NCBI GenBank assembly: GCA_021432635.1 | Contig: MU270071.1 | Span: 282,392-346,391 of the forward strand | Reading direction: 5' to 3' | DNA: 64,000 bases | DNA from: Thozetella sp. PMI_491 | Taxonomy: Eukaryota > Ascomycota > Sordariomycetes > Chaetosphaeriales > Chaetosphaeriaceae | Shown here: positions 12,247 through 27,680 of the stretch, piece by piece | How positions within the stretch are numbered: position 1 is the first letter of the stretch | How the letters are laid out: every line of letters begins with the position of its first letter | Translations under genes and position numbers: made by a program | Notes under the pieces: generated by a model | The model's database searches: none | What the model saw: only the letters and a program-made list of their open reading frames with translations | Told to the model about the DNA's origin: nothing

Positions 12247-14973
12247 TGGGGCGGTAATGCAAGCGCGGGCGGGAGCTTAGTCTAGGGGGAAGCTTCGTGC
12301 GATGGCGGGCTGGGGAAGGGAAGGAAGGAGAAAGCTAAGGGGCTCGAGAGGGGGCTCGAGAGGGGGCTCGAGAGGGCAGAGAGCAGAGAGCAGAGAGCAG
12401 AGAGAGAAGAGGTGGGGGGGAGCCTGTGCTATAGAGACCAGAAGTGGGGGGACAGCGGGAAGTGGTGACGAGATCCTAGCCTAGCCAGCCGTGGGGGAGG
12501 CGGGCGATCGTGAACTAAATAGACGGGCGGGCTTGACGAGGGCATCGGGGCGCTGTGGAAGTGGGAGTGCTGGACTATCCCAACTTTTCCGCCACTTGCC
12601 CAACCCCCGTAGCTCTGCGCCATAGCAAACATCGCGAACCCGACTTGTGTGGGTACATGCAGGTAGCCGTCTAGGGGGGGAAGAAGAGGCAGTGACAGAT
12701 GCACAAGAGATGGCGGACAACCCATGGGATGAGTGGTCGCGTGGTACCAGTAGCGTGTCACTGTACTGGGCCAAAGAAGCCCCGGCCCGTGGCATTCTGC
12801 GCCCGGCTTGCTCTGCAATCCCGAAGCTGTCTGTCAAACTGTCTAGCTCCCGAGCTCTGTAGCTATCTGGCTAGATATTGTTTCCCCCCCGGCCTAGCAC
12901 AGGCCGCCTGGGGGGGGGGGGCATTCGAGCGAGGGCGCCTTCTCAAGGCCCAATTAGCACGCAAGGAGGGAGCTCCCATGCTATGCACGGGCATCCATGC
13001 AGCGAGGATCGATTACGCTCTTGTGTTTCCATGGCGTTGCAAACCGGGTTTGGAGGGATTGGCCGATGCTGCGACCACCTCGGGACACCCATGATGCTCC
13101 CGTGCCAAAGACGATTGGCATCATGGTCTGCCGGGGACATGACTCGGTAGCACGGCGAATGGAGAAGCACCGCTGAGAGAGCTTGAGCGGGGGAGGGGAA
13201 GGGCAGCCGGCAAGTCTTGTTCGAGTTACCTCGTACCAACCACGCAAGAGCAAACGCGCGCTCGTCCTTCCCCCTCTCTGCGTCTCTCTCTCTCTCCCTC
13301 GCTCGTGCTCTGCGCGTCTCGGGAGAATGAGAGAGGATGGGCTTTGCAGAACGGGCAACCCGAGCAAATCGCATCGTCGACGCTGTGTCCTGTGGTGGTG
13401 CAGGATGCCGGGGCAGCGGGTTTTCGGCCCCATTGTCCCACAGCGTTCAAACCTGGCACGCGTGTCTTCCTCCGATTTCTGCACAAAGTAACAGGTGGGA
13501 TACATGGCATACCATGAGTGGCTGCCGCCCCGACTAGCGGGCGATCGCTCGAGGGACCAGAAGACAGGTTTGTGGAAACGCAGTGCCCGAGGAGGGCTCG
13601 GTGAGCCTGACAAGGCTCTTCGTCGCCAATCGATAGCAAGCAGGTACAGGAGGAGCCCCCCAATCCAGAAACGCACATCCCGCGCCGTTTAGCCAGCGTG
13701 CTGCCCGCCCAGGCTTAGCCCGATCCGATCTCCCGGTTGCTTCGTCCACCCGCTCCCGTCAACCCTCAGAGCCCGTCAGACCCTAACCTCTAGCCTCGAT
13801 TGCCGCGTCTTCCGTGGCAACAGGCACTCGCCTTTCGGATATTTTTCGAGGCAAGGCCGCCCCGTGTTGCGCAAGGGAAACGTGCCGCTGCTTGTTGAGG
13901 TGAGCGGCCTTCTCGCCCCGCCCTCCCCCCCCCACTCCCCTGACGTTGCGCCGTACCACCGCGGCACTCATGCTACCATCGAGAAGACGTGGGAGCAATA
14001 GCGTAGCCACGCACGGCAGGATCTGTGGTCTCATCTCGAAGCGCACATTGGAAAAGATCCGATGGTATTTCCGAACATGCGCTGGCGTGGAGTAACTAGT
14101 GCCCCCGAAGATAGCCGAGACGCCAGTCCATCGGTAGTTATTGCGCAGCATTCTAGCTTGCTAGTATGTCGGTAGTACTTTTCCTCCTGGCGGGCTGCCC
14201 TGCTCGGCCCCAGGCTCCGAGTTACCGGCGCCGGGCACCCGGGGCCCGGAGCCGGTCGGGGATGCGGCCCCACTCGGCCGGACTTTGCAGCGGAGTGCCC
14301 CACACACCGTGCTCGAGCCATCGGGCCGGAGTGGGCCAGATCGTCGCTTCTGTCGGAGCAAGCCTCCGGCGCCGTCACAGCGTGATATGGGGGGCCATCG
14401 ACAACATCTCCAAGCAACGGCCGGCGTTGTTGATGGCACAATCGGCCTGAGGATGGCGTGCGATTACCCGTCCGAGCCGTCAACCCAATCCGCTAACACG
14501 GCCGTCCATGTCCCCGAAGGGGCAGGCGGGACGATGCCTGCGACCATCAGACTATCCTCCAGGCCACCCGGGGCCGGAATGGCCAAACTATCCAACCCCA
14601 GAGGAGCTCGATCGCGTGATCCTGGCCGTCAGCCCCCCGCGACACCCCGTGAAGGCGCAACGAGCAAGCGTCAACGACCAGCAGAGCAGCGTTTCTGTAC
14701 GAAAAGCATACGCAACCTGCGAGTAGTTCACGAATTCCGGGACTCTTGTGTTAACCATTGGATACCCATATCCGGAGCTCCGGGCTCGGATGCGTTAGTT
14801 GGAGGACTCGATGGGTATAAAGACCGAGTGTCGGGAGCGAGATTTATCATCCGACCCGTTATGCTTGGGTTCACAAGAATCAGCGGATAAACCAAGTATA
14901 CTATACTATACTCTACCGAGAGCTGTCACAGGCTCATAAATACTTTAGCAGAAACCAAAGTCGCAATCCAGCA
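12247..14973. other. intergenic stretch, no supported gene
   Basis: No convincing gene. A small tandem repeat at 12338-12411 lies at its left edge. On the minus strand one frame stays mostly open from about 14439 to 13966 and includes a plausible protein-like stretch (NNYRWTGVSAIFGG), but it contains a stop and I could not tie it to a family. It may be a decayed gene. Confidence 0.4.
12338..12411. repeat. short tandem repeats upstream of the 10.9-12.2 kb gene
   Basis: About three copies of a 13-14 bp unit containing GGGGCTCGAGAG are followed directly by four copies of GCAGAGA. The block sits about 90 bp upstream of the start codon of the minus-strand gene at 12246, so it lies in that gene's promoter or 5' leader. 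Confidence 0.8.
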
Positions 14974-17072
<2,099 letters not shown>

Positions 17073-18196
17073 CCTAGGAGCCGCCAGGGCCTCAGCATGA
17101 TTCCATATGGGCGAGCTGGTAAGAGGAGGGAGTGTTTCACGGGCGGGAAGCTGTGTAACAGTGGCAATCAGGTGTCGTGAAGGCCGCGCCGGGGCCACGA
17201 CGCCGACGGCGTTCGGCGCCCTCACCATCCGTGAGGCCCAGTCCCTGTGGCAAATTATTTTCCTCAGGTGCTCCATCGATCGAACTAGCCATCTTCTTCT
17301 AGCATCATCCTTCAGAGACGTCCGCAAGTGAGACCGACATGTGTTACCTTGGTTGCGCCCGAATGGCACTTTCGTGTGGTGTCTATTCGCTCGCTTGGCA
17401 CCACTCCCTGCTCCTCCCCTCCCCCCCCACTCACGGGCATTGCAGACAGCCAAGGTAGTACGTTGCGTTCTTCATTGCTTTTCTTTTGTGAAGTGCTTGC
17501 AGCAGAAGTACTGTGAACCCCGGGCTTCTATTGCGAGATGATTATCAATATGGCCGCAGCCGGGGCGGCCAGGAGGGGCGGTTGGCGAGACCCGTGTGTA
17601 ACAACCCAACCGACGACCAACCCCCCCTTCCGCCGCGCCCCCTCCTCCTCCTCCTCCTCCTCCACCTTTGCTAGTCTTCCGCTCATACATGGAGATAGCG
17701 TAGTAAATAGGGTGCTACATAAGTCGGGGATTGCATTATCTAATGGTTTATAGGGCACTTGGTCAAAGCTTGGTCACAGAGACATGAGGCTGCTCAGCCG
17801 TTTCTCTCTCTCTCACATCTCCCTCATTCTTGGGGGGCTTGGTGGCATTGAGGAACTAAGGGTTAAGAAATATTCTAGTGGGAAGGTGCACAAAGGTAAA
17901 AAGGAAACAAATGCAACGCCTGCCTGGAAGCAGCGGGTATCATCCTCCTAGAAGAGGGCTCACTGAACTTTTTTTATCCGTTTCGAATCCTTTGCGCTTT
18001 CGTAATATCCATACGCAGCACGCCATCCAGCCCGAAAGACATCGTCGACTACACTTTGAGACAAGAAAGGGCCCGGCGTAGCACCGCCCGTTGAACAGTT
18101 AAATATCCTGCCTGAGATAGTGGAAGACAAAAGGCATTAAGAGAAGAAGACAAGTCATCAAGTCGTAAGAGTGTTGTTAGCTCCTGTGCTGACCCG
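17073..18196. other. intergenic stretch with CTC repeat
   Basis: No supported gene between the dioxygenase pseudogene and the 3' end of the zinc-finger gene. A (CTC)n run lies at 17640-17663. A short plus-strand frame at 17107-17331 has reasonable composition but no start, splice or family support. Confidence 0.5.
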
Positions 18197-20802
18197 CTAG
18201 TCGAAGTTGAATGTGTATCCCGTCTTCTCGTCTGAGGGAGCGTACTTCCAGCTCTCCGGGTTAGTGGAGCGCCCGCTGCCAGCAGATGAGAAGGTCGACC
18301 GCGAACCGCCGTCGTAGGAGGAATGGTTGCTAGAGGATCCTAAGAAGGATGCCTGGCTGTCGAATGAGAGCCGGTGGCTACTCGCCGGGTGCATGGCCTC
18401 GGCCATGGTGGCGCCCCCTAGGAATGCTTCGGGAGCGCTGTTTCCGAGAACCATCGGGGGGTGTGGCTGGACGCCCGGAGGGATCGTCTGTGCGAGCGGG
18501 TCAACCAGAATCACGTTGGAGGCGGGCCAATCTTGGTAAGTGACCTGGTTCCACCCGACCATGAAGCCATTGACGGAAACAGGGTTCATGCCACCCATGA
18601 ACGTACCGCCGGAACTTTGCGGTATGGTGGCGGTACGGTCGATGGGGTGGGCGTGGGGGTGATGGTTGTGTTGGTTGCCGTCACTATCCGAGGTAACTCT
18701 GAGTGTAGCTACGCCAAGGAAGTCAGGACTAGCAACAGGGAGACGCGAGCATGTTTCCTTACGTGCAGACCCGCGGCGAATGTGGTACGGCAGGCCATCC
18801 ACCAAGGGGATGCTGACTGGAGCAGCATCCTCCTGAGCTGAGACTCTGTCCGGAACCTGGGCCCTAGCGGGAGGCGGGATACCGACGGGCGACTGGGCGC
18901 TGCTCGGAGGCTGCGCTCCGCCCGAAAGCTGGACTGCGTTGCCGGTCACAATATGGGGGCCTGCTGGTACAGGGCCGCCGTAACCAGAGTTTGGCACGCG
19001 GTGACGCATTCCGGATGCCCCATCGATAGGGGAGGCTGATCGAGGGGTGGGTAGCGAAGTACCTGGTGCACAAGAGTTAAGAAGGGCTCCAGCTGAGGTT
19101 ACAAGGGGATTGAGGGGGTAGCGGTCCGTACTGTTAGTTCTCTCCGGGTGCTGGTGCGGCTCCGCAGACTCATCAGACGTGCTCAGTTCTCCGGTTTGGC
19201 CATGGGTTCCCCAAGTGGGCGGCCCTCCGCCGACCGTCGAGGGCTGGTCAGAGACACTGGCATGAAAGACGTTGATATCGGTGTTCATGAACGAAGTCGG
19301 CATGTCATTCCTGCCTATTTCGGAGGCAAATCCCCTGGGATCCGCATACGGCTTGTCGTGGCTAGGTAAGTCGACTTCGTCGTCGCTCTCGGTGCCCTCG
19401 CTGTCGCTGGGCGAGAGCGGTTCTTTCTTGTAGAACTCGCGGGCCATGTAACTGTCCAGATCCTGGTGGCAGTCTTGGGGCTTTCGGCGCTGACCGGGCT
19501 TGGTGACGCGGCTCCTTCCCTTGTCTCGCACGCGGGGTGGACCGTTGATCTTGGGCCTCGGCGCCTTGGCTCCAGGACGGGGCTTTCCACGGACGACTCT
19601 GCGGCCGGCACGGCGGTCGGTAGCAGCTACGTGGAACGATGATGGCGGCGATGCCCCGCCCGCGGGAGGGTACGCGATGTATTTTGGTGACAGTTCTGTA
19701 CACCGAGGTAAAAGCCTCCGAGATTCATCAGGGCCCTCGGGCTTGAAAACCCGGTCATGGATGAGGTAGTAGCCGCTGTCGATCAGCGGCGCATCCGCTT
19801 GGCTGGGATCAATGTAGGGGACACTGGTGCCGTAGTGATGGTCCAGATTCATCTTTTGGACCATCTCGGCCCCTTGGCGGTCCTGCATGGATAGTCCTTT
19901 TCCGCCGGAACAAGTCAGCCGACGCTCTCTGTCGATCGAGAGAGGAGAAGGATGGGGAGGGTTTGCGGAATTACCATTCAAGTTTTTCTGGATCTTCTCG
20001 ATGACTCCGTCGATTATTGCATCCATGTGTACTGCCATAAGGTTAGTGTATAGGTGCAAGACAAGGCGGACGGGGGGGATCCTGCTCACGTTCGAGGTTG
20101 TCCCGGATCTTAGTCGTGATCTCCCTCTTGGCTTTGGGGATGAGGCCCCGGATCATGAGCCTCAGGGCGAGCGAACTGTTCAGGAAGCCCTTCCCTTGCT
20201 CTTCCAGTTCCTCTCGGAACTTGAGCTGGGCCTGCTTCGCCTCGTAAAGGTTCTTTTCAATGGCCCAGTCCTTCAGCTCGCTGAGCTTCTTCTTGCATGT
20301 GGGATCCTCTTGGGCTTCTTTGCATCCGTGAGCCATGAGCTGGCTAGACCGTGTGAATTTGGTCCGGCAGCCGGGGCATTCTTTCTTGCACTCGAGATCT
20401 GGCGCGAGCGTGAGCATCCTGGAGGACCTAGGGTCGGAAAAGGGCAGAGGGGTATGTGCTTGTGAGCTGGGAGGACGGGGCTTACGCGTATTGTAGTGCG
20501 ACGCAAAGTCCTGGAACCTGGTGAAGCGCGAGTTCCGGCATTTCTGGTTGATGTAGGGGCACAGGATTTCGTGCGTGATGGGGAAGTGCCTCAGCACTTT
20601 GGCGGCATTGATGCAGGCATCCACTAGAGCATCCTGGGGAGGTCAGGCTCGTCTTACCTCGGGCACCGACGGGCTGGCCAAGCAGGACAGGACAAGGAAG
20701 ACTCACGTCGTAGACTCTCAGGTGGTGCTCCAACTGCCGGGCGTCTGAAAACGCGTAGTGACAGTTCTGGCACTGGTAGTAGGCAGTGTTCTTGTCCGAC
20801 AT
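18197..20802 (-). CDS. C2H2-like zinc-finger protein with long disordered tail
   Basis: The gene starts at 20802 (MSDKNTAYYQ). Exon 1 (20802-20707) ends at a GTGAGT donor and joins exon 2 at 20633. Two or three further introns lie near 20485-20394, 20083-20020 and 19974-19897. The product is about 750 residues. Its first 150 residues carry three Cys/His clusters: CQNCHYAF with a following HH, a Cys-x6-Cys around INQKCRNS, and CPGCRTKF followed by His-x-Cys, typical of degenerate C2H2 fingers. A charged helical stretch follows (KKLSELKDWAIEKNLYEAKQ). The remaining 570 residues are low in hydrophobics, rich in Pro, Ser, Gly and His, and carry a basic patch (RGKPRPGAKAPRPK), so they are probably disordered. 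A nuclear DNA- or RNA-binding role is inferred from the fingers. The 78-nt intron near 19935 keeps the frame if retained, so two isoforms are possible. No other gene is near its 5' side. Confidence 0.8.
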
Positions 20803-22145
20803 GACGGCCCCAAGCGGGATCTCAGCTGAGGACGACCGAGTCAGCAGGCACCGAAAGGGGGGCACGCCCACGGAGAGGTGACTGTGGTTACCAGTCTCGT
20901 GTTAGGCTGTCGACGCCGGGTACCCGCATGAAGGTGTCCGACCTTGAGCAACAAGAGGGCAGTGGAGATCAAGACGGCGGTGCCGATGGGTCTGGGGCTC
21001 GCAAATGAATTTATATAGCTACCGACGTTTGCACAGATACACTACTTAGACGTACTCGACCCCAGCCTAGGCCCTACGCCTACACCTCTGTCCGCCTGAG
21101 AGTGCGCCCTGCTTCTGCCTGTAGGGTTCTCTTCAAGGTGGCGCCAAAGAAAGAAGAAAGCCCTGTGGCCCATCTGGGGTACGCGGGAGGCGGCGAGCGA
21201 AGGAATTCAGGCGCTGAACCAGTGGAAAGTCACCACGGTCGGGGCCGGGGGGGGGAGGGGAGGGGTGGAGGGGTGGAGAGGAGGGGAGGGACGGCCAGTC
21301 TGTTGCTCAAACAGCGGTACATCTAGACCCATGAGTGGCCGAGTGATAGGCTTTGCAGAGAAAGCAATCTAATGCGCAGTGCTCGCGACGTTTGGTTGGA
21401 TAAGTTTCAGCCCGACGACAGAATCGCCCCCTCTTTGTCTTGTCTGAGTTTGTCATATGGACTAGGTTGGTCGAATATCCTGTCCCTCCCCCCCCCGCCC
21501 TTCTCCCCCAAAAAAAGCTGAGAAAAGAAATAAGAGAATGGGGGTCGTTTCTTTTTCTTCTTCTTCCCCTACTGCTTCTGCGAAGTACCTAGAGTACCAT
21601 ACCTTGGCTGGCCCCGGCCCGCTCCACTACCTAACTTGGCTTTCCACCCCGTCTCTGCCTGCCTTGGCCTAGTTAGCCTCCCGGGACGATATGTCCTGGG
21701 AGATAAGTACTTTTTCTCCGTACTTTGGCTACCTCTGCCCTGTCTTAGCTCCCGATCCCGGCTTGCGCGGGTCCCTTTCCTCGCATCTTCTCTCGAGGAC
21801 CGCTACAACGCCGAGATAGGGCTCGCAGGGTCCGAATACACGTATTGAGCCCAGGCCCCTTCCGACCGGGGGCTGAGGCCAGCTTGCGGGGAGGTGATTC
21901 AGAAGACATCAGCTTGAGAGACAGACGCTTGTGAGGCTGCGGACAGCTTTCCTTGGCCCAGCAAATCCAGCTTTTTCGGTCCAGGTTTGGGCCTAGAGGT
22001 TGCTTATGGCAAACAAGAGCACACACACTACTCTCCTCCGCTCCCCCGCCACCCAGCCCGCATCTATCCTTGTCCGTTCCTTCCCTCTTCTCCTTCCCGC
22101 AGCAAGGCAGGAAGGGGAGGGGACAGGAAAAGGAGGGGCAAGGGG

Positions 22146-22177
<32 letters not shown>

Positions 22178-25100
22178 ACAGCCCGTGCCCTCCTGCATCG
22201 GCTCCCGCACTCGCCATGTCCGCCGCTGCATTAAGCCCTGTTCTGTCCGGTGGCACCCAAACACTGGGAACCATCCCGTGGTGGTGCCGTGATCAACAAC
22301 AGGGGACCCCCGGATTGACAGATCGCCCCTCCGATCGGTTTTTTTCCGGGGAACGAACTGGACGGCGGGAGAGCAACCATTTACAAGGCATCGCCTCCGG
22401 CCCGGGCATTCGTGCATCGCCTCCCACAGCCCCGAGACCCGCGCGCTTCTTGAGCATACCCGGCTGGAAAGGGATTGATTTGGCTGGCGACGTTGAGGAA
22501 CCAAAGCATGCTGAAGGTGATGAAGCTGCAGAAGGCCGATCATGACCGAAAAGAGCACATGTGTGTGATATGTACGTTCGACTCTGCGCGCTTCAATTGC
22601 GTCGACCAACTTCCCAGGCGAGAAGGCTGCCTTGTCGTGGAGTGCACCATCACCTTCCCTCCCCCACCACACCCCTCCTCGCCGAAGTTTTTTTCTCTCC
22701 CCTCTTCCGGGTTTTTGTTCCATTCCAACCACCCGTATCTGTTTCCGTACCTCCCTGGCTACTGTATGTACGAAGCGGGTTCTCACCGTCTCTCGACAGA
22801 GGTCCTGCAGGCTCCAGAATCCAATGGTAGCGAGGCCTGGGACACAATTTGCGGTCATCCCATTGGCTGGTGAAGCTGCAGGAGGGTCTGGTCGAGGACA
22901 CCATTGCTGCAATTGTCTCTCAATTGGCTCTGGTTGAGGCGGTCGGGCGGAGGTTTCTTTTGGGTGTGTCGGCGGGCGACACGCCCCCCCGACGGCTTGT
23001 GCCACCAAATAGGGCTTATGTACCTTGGTCTTACAGGGAGGTACAGTACATGGCCGAGCCGAAACCCGGGCTTGGCTCTGTCAAGTCAAGCCGGGCCTCG
23101 CTAGCTCGGCGCGGAACTCCAGGTTACCGGGACACAATGGCGTGGGTGTGATCGGTATCGCATCCTCTCCTACATAACATCCTGGTGCTGGCCGCGACGC
23201 CGTGTGGCGGCTACTGTCCCTCCCCTCTTTCCCATCAGGCAACTTCCCAGATGGGTATTTTGCATTCGCTAGCCCGGACGCCCCCGGAAGCCAATGACAG
23301 AAGCAACTATCTCGATGGTAGGTAGTGCCCAACGGTAGTATCCGTCTAGCGACCAGCGGGAACACGTGTAGTTCGCGCGATGCCCCTAGGACTGCCGTTT
23401 AGGGGGGTGTGGCATACTTGGTTTCCGAAACTCCTTGCCCGCCTAACCTCTTCTCGGCTTCCAAAGCGACCATGAGCCGCCCTCCAACCATTCTTGTACA
23501 CCTGTCTCCCGGGGATTCTCTGTTTCAGGACACAGCGTGATTGGCAGAGGCGGCTCTCGGGGAGTTTCTACATCTGCAGTGCAATATGCATCTCATCGTC
23601 TCGAAACGGTTTTTCTGTTCACGCTCGCGGCCTTCAACACCATGGCACAGCGGTTCCTGCAGCGGTCACTCTCATGAAAAGGCAGATATCCCGGAACAAA
23701 ATGGACCTTGTCTTACGAAGGGGGGCTACAGAAAGTGGATGATAAACTGCAAAGAGAGTGGTGAATGTATCCGAAGGCCGAGTGACAGAACGGGGCTCGC
23801 TACCACATTTGGTAACCCGAGCTCCCCCAAGAGCTTCCCTCTTGTCTTTTAGTCGAGTTTGTTTTCCTTCTTCTACTTTTTTTCTTTTTTTTTCCCCTGG
23901 AGGAGGAGGGGTAGAAAAGGGAATTGAGGAAAGGGAGGGGGCGTACAGGAAGGCCCGCCTTCTTAGCGTGATCTACCCAAGTTACGATGATCAACGCCTG
24001 CCCTCCCGTCCCGAAATCGAGTTGCCCGTCCGGGGCAGGACGGCAGCAACCCGGATGATGGCAGCCAGAAAGTGCGGCGCAAGACAGGGTGTAACGGCCC
24101 AATGGATGGCAGTGAAACCTATCCACGGCGATCCATTTGAATGGAGCACGCGCGGGTGCCACCAATGCAGCCAGGTGGACCACTCGACCGCCAAAAAGAA
24201 GGAAGCAAAGTGCTCTATTGCAGAGATGTAGGATCTTCTCAGATTTGCCGTGTACAGTATCAGACTTGGAGACTTAGGGGCCCAAAAGCAAGCACCCGAG
24301 TCCCGAGGGTTGTGCTACACAGTATCACCTTCTCGAGACCAGGGTCGGCCTCAGCTACACATTGCTTTTTGTTCCGAGAATCACGCCTGCAGGCAGAACC
24401 CCACCCCGGGGCGCCTCGCTTGGTCTTCCAAACAGAATCTCGAGGCCAGCGGCAGGTCTTTGCTTTTTAGGGAGCCCACGGCGCAGCTGCGGGCGCGAGG
24501 GCCAAGACCAAGACCGCTTCACGATACTGACCGCCAGAACTCTTGTACTCCACACCCATCACGCCGCTTCGTCATCGGTTCTCTCGTCTCATAGCTGGCC
24601 ACTGTTCCACACGGATGCTCGTCGTACTTCCAGTGTCCTCTCCATCCTCGTGAGCCGGGGTTAACGGCCTCGTGGTTGGCTCAGATCCCCAGGCAAGGCA
24701 GGGGGGTTATCGATCGTCGGACGTGTCTTGAGCCCACAAGGGAAGCTACCCAAGAAGTGAGAGAATGGATGGGGGCAAGGACTATGTAATGACTTGGACC
24801 ATCAACAAGGCCTGCATGGAGGATGTCGGGAACACTCTCCACCCTCCACGCGCCCCCCCCTTCTTCCCTTTTCCAGGAAGATGCCAGCTATGGCGTGTAG
24901 TATTTGTTGGGTTGGGTTGCATGCATGCCAGCGTGGTCTCTTTCAGATGGAAAGATAGGAAGGGACGAAAGGCGGAGGCGCAAGAGATAATTTGTGCACT
25001 TCGATTAGCCATCGACGTGGGTACCCGGAGCTTCCTGGAAGATCAAGCTCTGGTGTAGCCACCACCGTCAACACCACCAACGGACCACGTATGCAACTCG

Positions 25101-27607
25101 CAAATTCTTTCCTATGATCTTGGACACGAAAAGGGGGAAATCGAACGCGAAGTGTGCCTGCTAGCTCTGCCACGGCGCCAGCCAGCCAACCCCGTGCAGC
25201 CAGCTCTTCGACGGATGCGTTCCGAGAGGCCTTGTGCTCCCACCTTCTGTTAAATTTTTTCACCAGAGCGTTACTACGCGTGCAGTGTGTAACAGGGTAA
25301 TATCCCAAGATGCATCTTTCGTCCCGAAATGAAGCCCAGCGCACGCGCGGGGGGCCCTGCACGAGCCTGCATTTTCCCATCTCTCTCTGCTCGTCCACGT
25401 TGACGGAACGAGCGGATGAATCTCACAGACTCCATCGACAGTATTCATCTATACCCGATGCAAAAGAAATGCCTCCTTTAGCGCAAAATTGATCGCGCTC
25501 GTACATAGAACCAACCTCGCCTATACTAGCCCAAGACTCTACCTGCACAGCGGCGCCTCGGATATAGGCCGTGTCTACTAGCAGGTTGAACAGAAGATCC
25601 GTGCATCAACTGAGTGTCAAGGGAGTGACAAGGCTGCCTCTTGTGCACCCGCATCTGCCTTCGCCTCCACCGCCGCCTTCGTTGTCCCCTCCCTTAGTTT
25701 TCTTTTGCGATGGCTACTACTATCCCGTAAGAGGCGAGCGGCGCATCCGGCAAGTGAGATACTTGTAGATGCTTTTCCTAATCTTAGGACACTTGGGCAG
25801 ACATGGGCGCTTCCGTGACGCAGCTAGCTCCTAGCTTGCTGATCAGACCTGGTCGGGGAGATTTCCGTCCACACAAAACTACCGATCTGCGCAAAGCATC
25901 GTGACCCCTCACTAGAGGCGGGAGCTTTTGCACAAGGCCTAAGACCTTCCCGTCCCGAATCCTTCTTGGCATGCCGGCACCTGCATGGCTAGAAACAAGC
26001 AGCTACGGTGGGTTGCGATACACACGGTTAGTACTGCAGCAGCCACGGAGGAATCCACGCCCACGGGACGAAAGTGCCCGAGCGGATGAGAAACACAGGT
26101 CTCAAGTTACGTGCCAGGGAATGGCAGGATAGCACTCAGCTGTTATCTGCGGAGGAAGTTGTGAAGTGGGGGAGGACGGAGAGGGCGGAGAGGGCGGAGA
26201 CAGCTGAGAACCGCAGACTCCTTGGAGAATTGCGAGAGACAAGATGTTGCCCCCCCCCCCCCCTTCCTTCCCCCTGCTCCCCGTCTTCCCCACCCGGTAG
26301 TAACGCGACGGGTGCAGCCGTGTAATGGGTCGGCTTGCGAAGGCTGGAAAGCCATCTCTCTTGCGAGAGAAGGAAAGACCTGGGTGGATGCTTTCCCCAT
26401 CCACCGGATGACCTCCGCGGACTCGGGGGCTGTGGGTGAATCGCACCGCTGCAGCCCCCCCCTCCCCTCCACCGTCTCCCGCTCCCCTCTTGGAAAACAC
26501 GTATCCACGTAGAGACCTCTTCGATGCGAGTATAATGGGGCGCGGAAGAGCCATCGAGGTTCCCCGGGCCTTCTAGATCGCTTCGACATCAACGACAGAG
26601 CTTCGGCTGGCGCTGGCGCTGCATCTTGCGTGCAGTGTTTTGCTTTTAGCTGTACTTTTGCAATACCAGGCGCCATACCAGGTCTCCGCACTTCTTTATC
26701 TAGCAACGACAGGTGATGTCTGGACAGCGACGCCAAAGGCCCATGGTCAATCGAAGACAGCCATCATCTCGATTTCCCTCCCCCCAACCGTCGTGAGACA
26801 ACCTGAGGTCATCTGCGGGTGGGGGAGAGGGGAAGCCGCGAGGCGAGCGCGAGCGTGCGATCATGATCGCGTCATGGCCGCCACCACAGTGAAAGGACAG
26901 CTTCCGAATGGATATACAACTCGCAGGGGGGCGTTGTGACTGATTCCAGGACAGGACCGTTGCCCGGGCCTTCCTGCGGGGCGGAGGGGGGCAATACTTG
27001 CCTTCTTCCTTCAGAAATGACCTAAGGAAGTTCTAACCCTGATTACTCACTTTTGTCTCGTGGCCCTGAGGACAAAAGTGTGTGTGCGGGTTCTCGATAC
27101 AGCTGGCGGAGCGGGCGCAACGAGAGAGATGCCCTGGCCACGATTCTGTTCGTGGTATGCCCGTATATGCCAAATAACGAGCGTGTTTAGATCTGTGTTT
27201 TGAGCCGGGATCTGTTTACAGTAGGGGCTACGGCCCCTTTTTTGCCCCTTTCCGCATTGCAATAATGGGTCTTGCAAACTAAGCTTTGCTATGGAGAGGA
27301 AGTGGGTAACGAATGCATGGCGGGTACTTAAGGTACGTACCTACCTCACCGAACATCGATGCTGACTAAGATCTCGATCAAATGTGTCAGGTGCCGAGAC
27401 GCTCGGACCATTGCGTTGAGCATCTGAGGCTCTTGTTCGCTCGACTGTGGACTGTGGCTGGTGGCAGGGGCTGCGCCACAGCCCTAAAGGCCGCCCCACA
27501 CTGCTCTCGCCTCGCACATCCCAATCCACCAAAGCGCCCGAAATTTTGCGGAATCATAGAATTGAAGAAAAATCACCACCTCGAAACGCTCCCGCCAGTC
27601 GACAAAG
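20803..27607. other. gene-free stretch of almost 7 kb
   Basis: I found nothing I could defend as a gene on either strand. The longest frames (for example 23008-22064 minus) run through poly-A/poly-T and G/C homopolymers and have no protein-like composition. The stretch contains purine-rich tracts (21240-21300), a 27-A run (22146-22172) and many short C or G runs. It could hold non-coding transcripts or decayed sequence that cannot be recognised by eye. Confidence 0.45.
22146..22172. repeat. poly-A run of 27
   Basis: An uninterrupted run of 27 A in intergenic DNA. I see no gene or retroposon body to its left that would make it a poly-A tail. Confidence 0.9.
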
Positions 27608-27667
27608 GTATGCCGCCCGCCACCCACCAAGCCCAGGCTCGCATTGTGCTAACTTGATTCCAAACAG
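27608..27667 (+). other. 5' UTR intron of the L37 gene
   Basis: The leader before the L37 start codon reads CAAAG then GTATGC, and 60 nt later has a GCTAAC branch-site match followed by CCAAACAG, 13 nt before the ATG. This fits a leader intron, which is common in fungal ribosomal-protein genes. It has not been confirmed by transcript data. Confidence 0.7.
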
Positions 27668-27680
27668 ATCAACCGCCAAG

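Noticed and set aside
13783-14483. overlapping frames resembling a decayed gene
   Set aside because: One minus-strand frame is protein-like for about 40 residues but cannot be assigned to a family or given an intact structure.
22064-23008. 314-codon minus-strand frame
   Set aside because: It runs through a poly-A/T tract (a run of Phe) and G/C homopolymers and is not protein-like.
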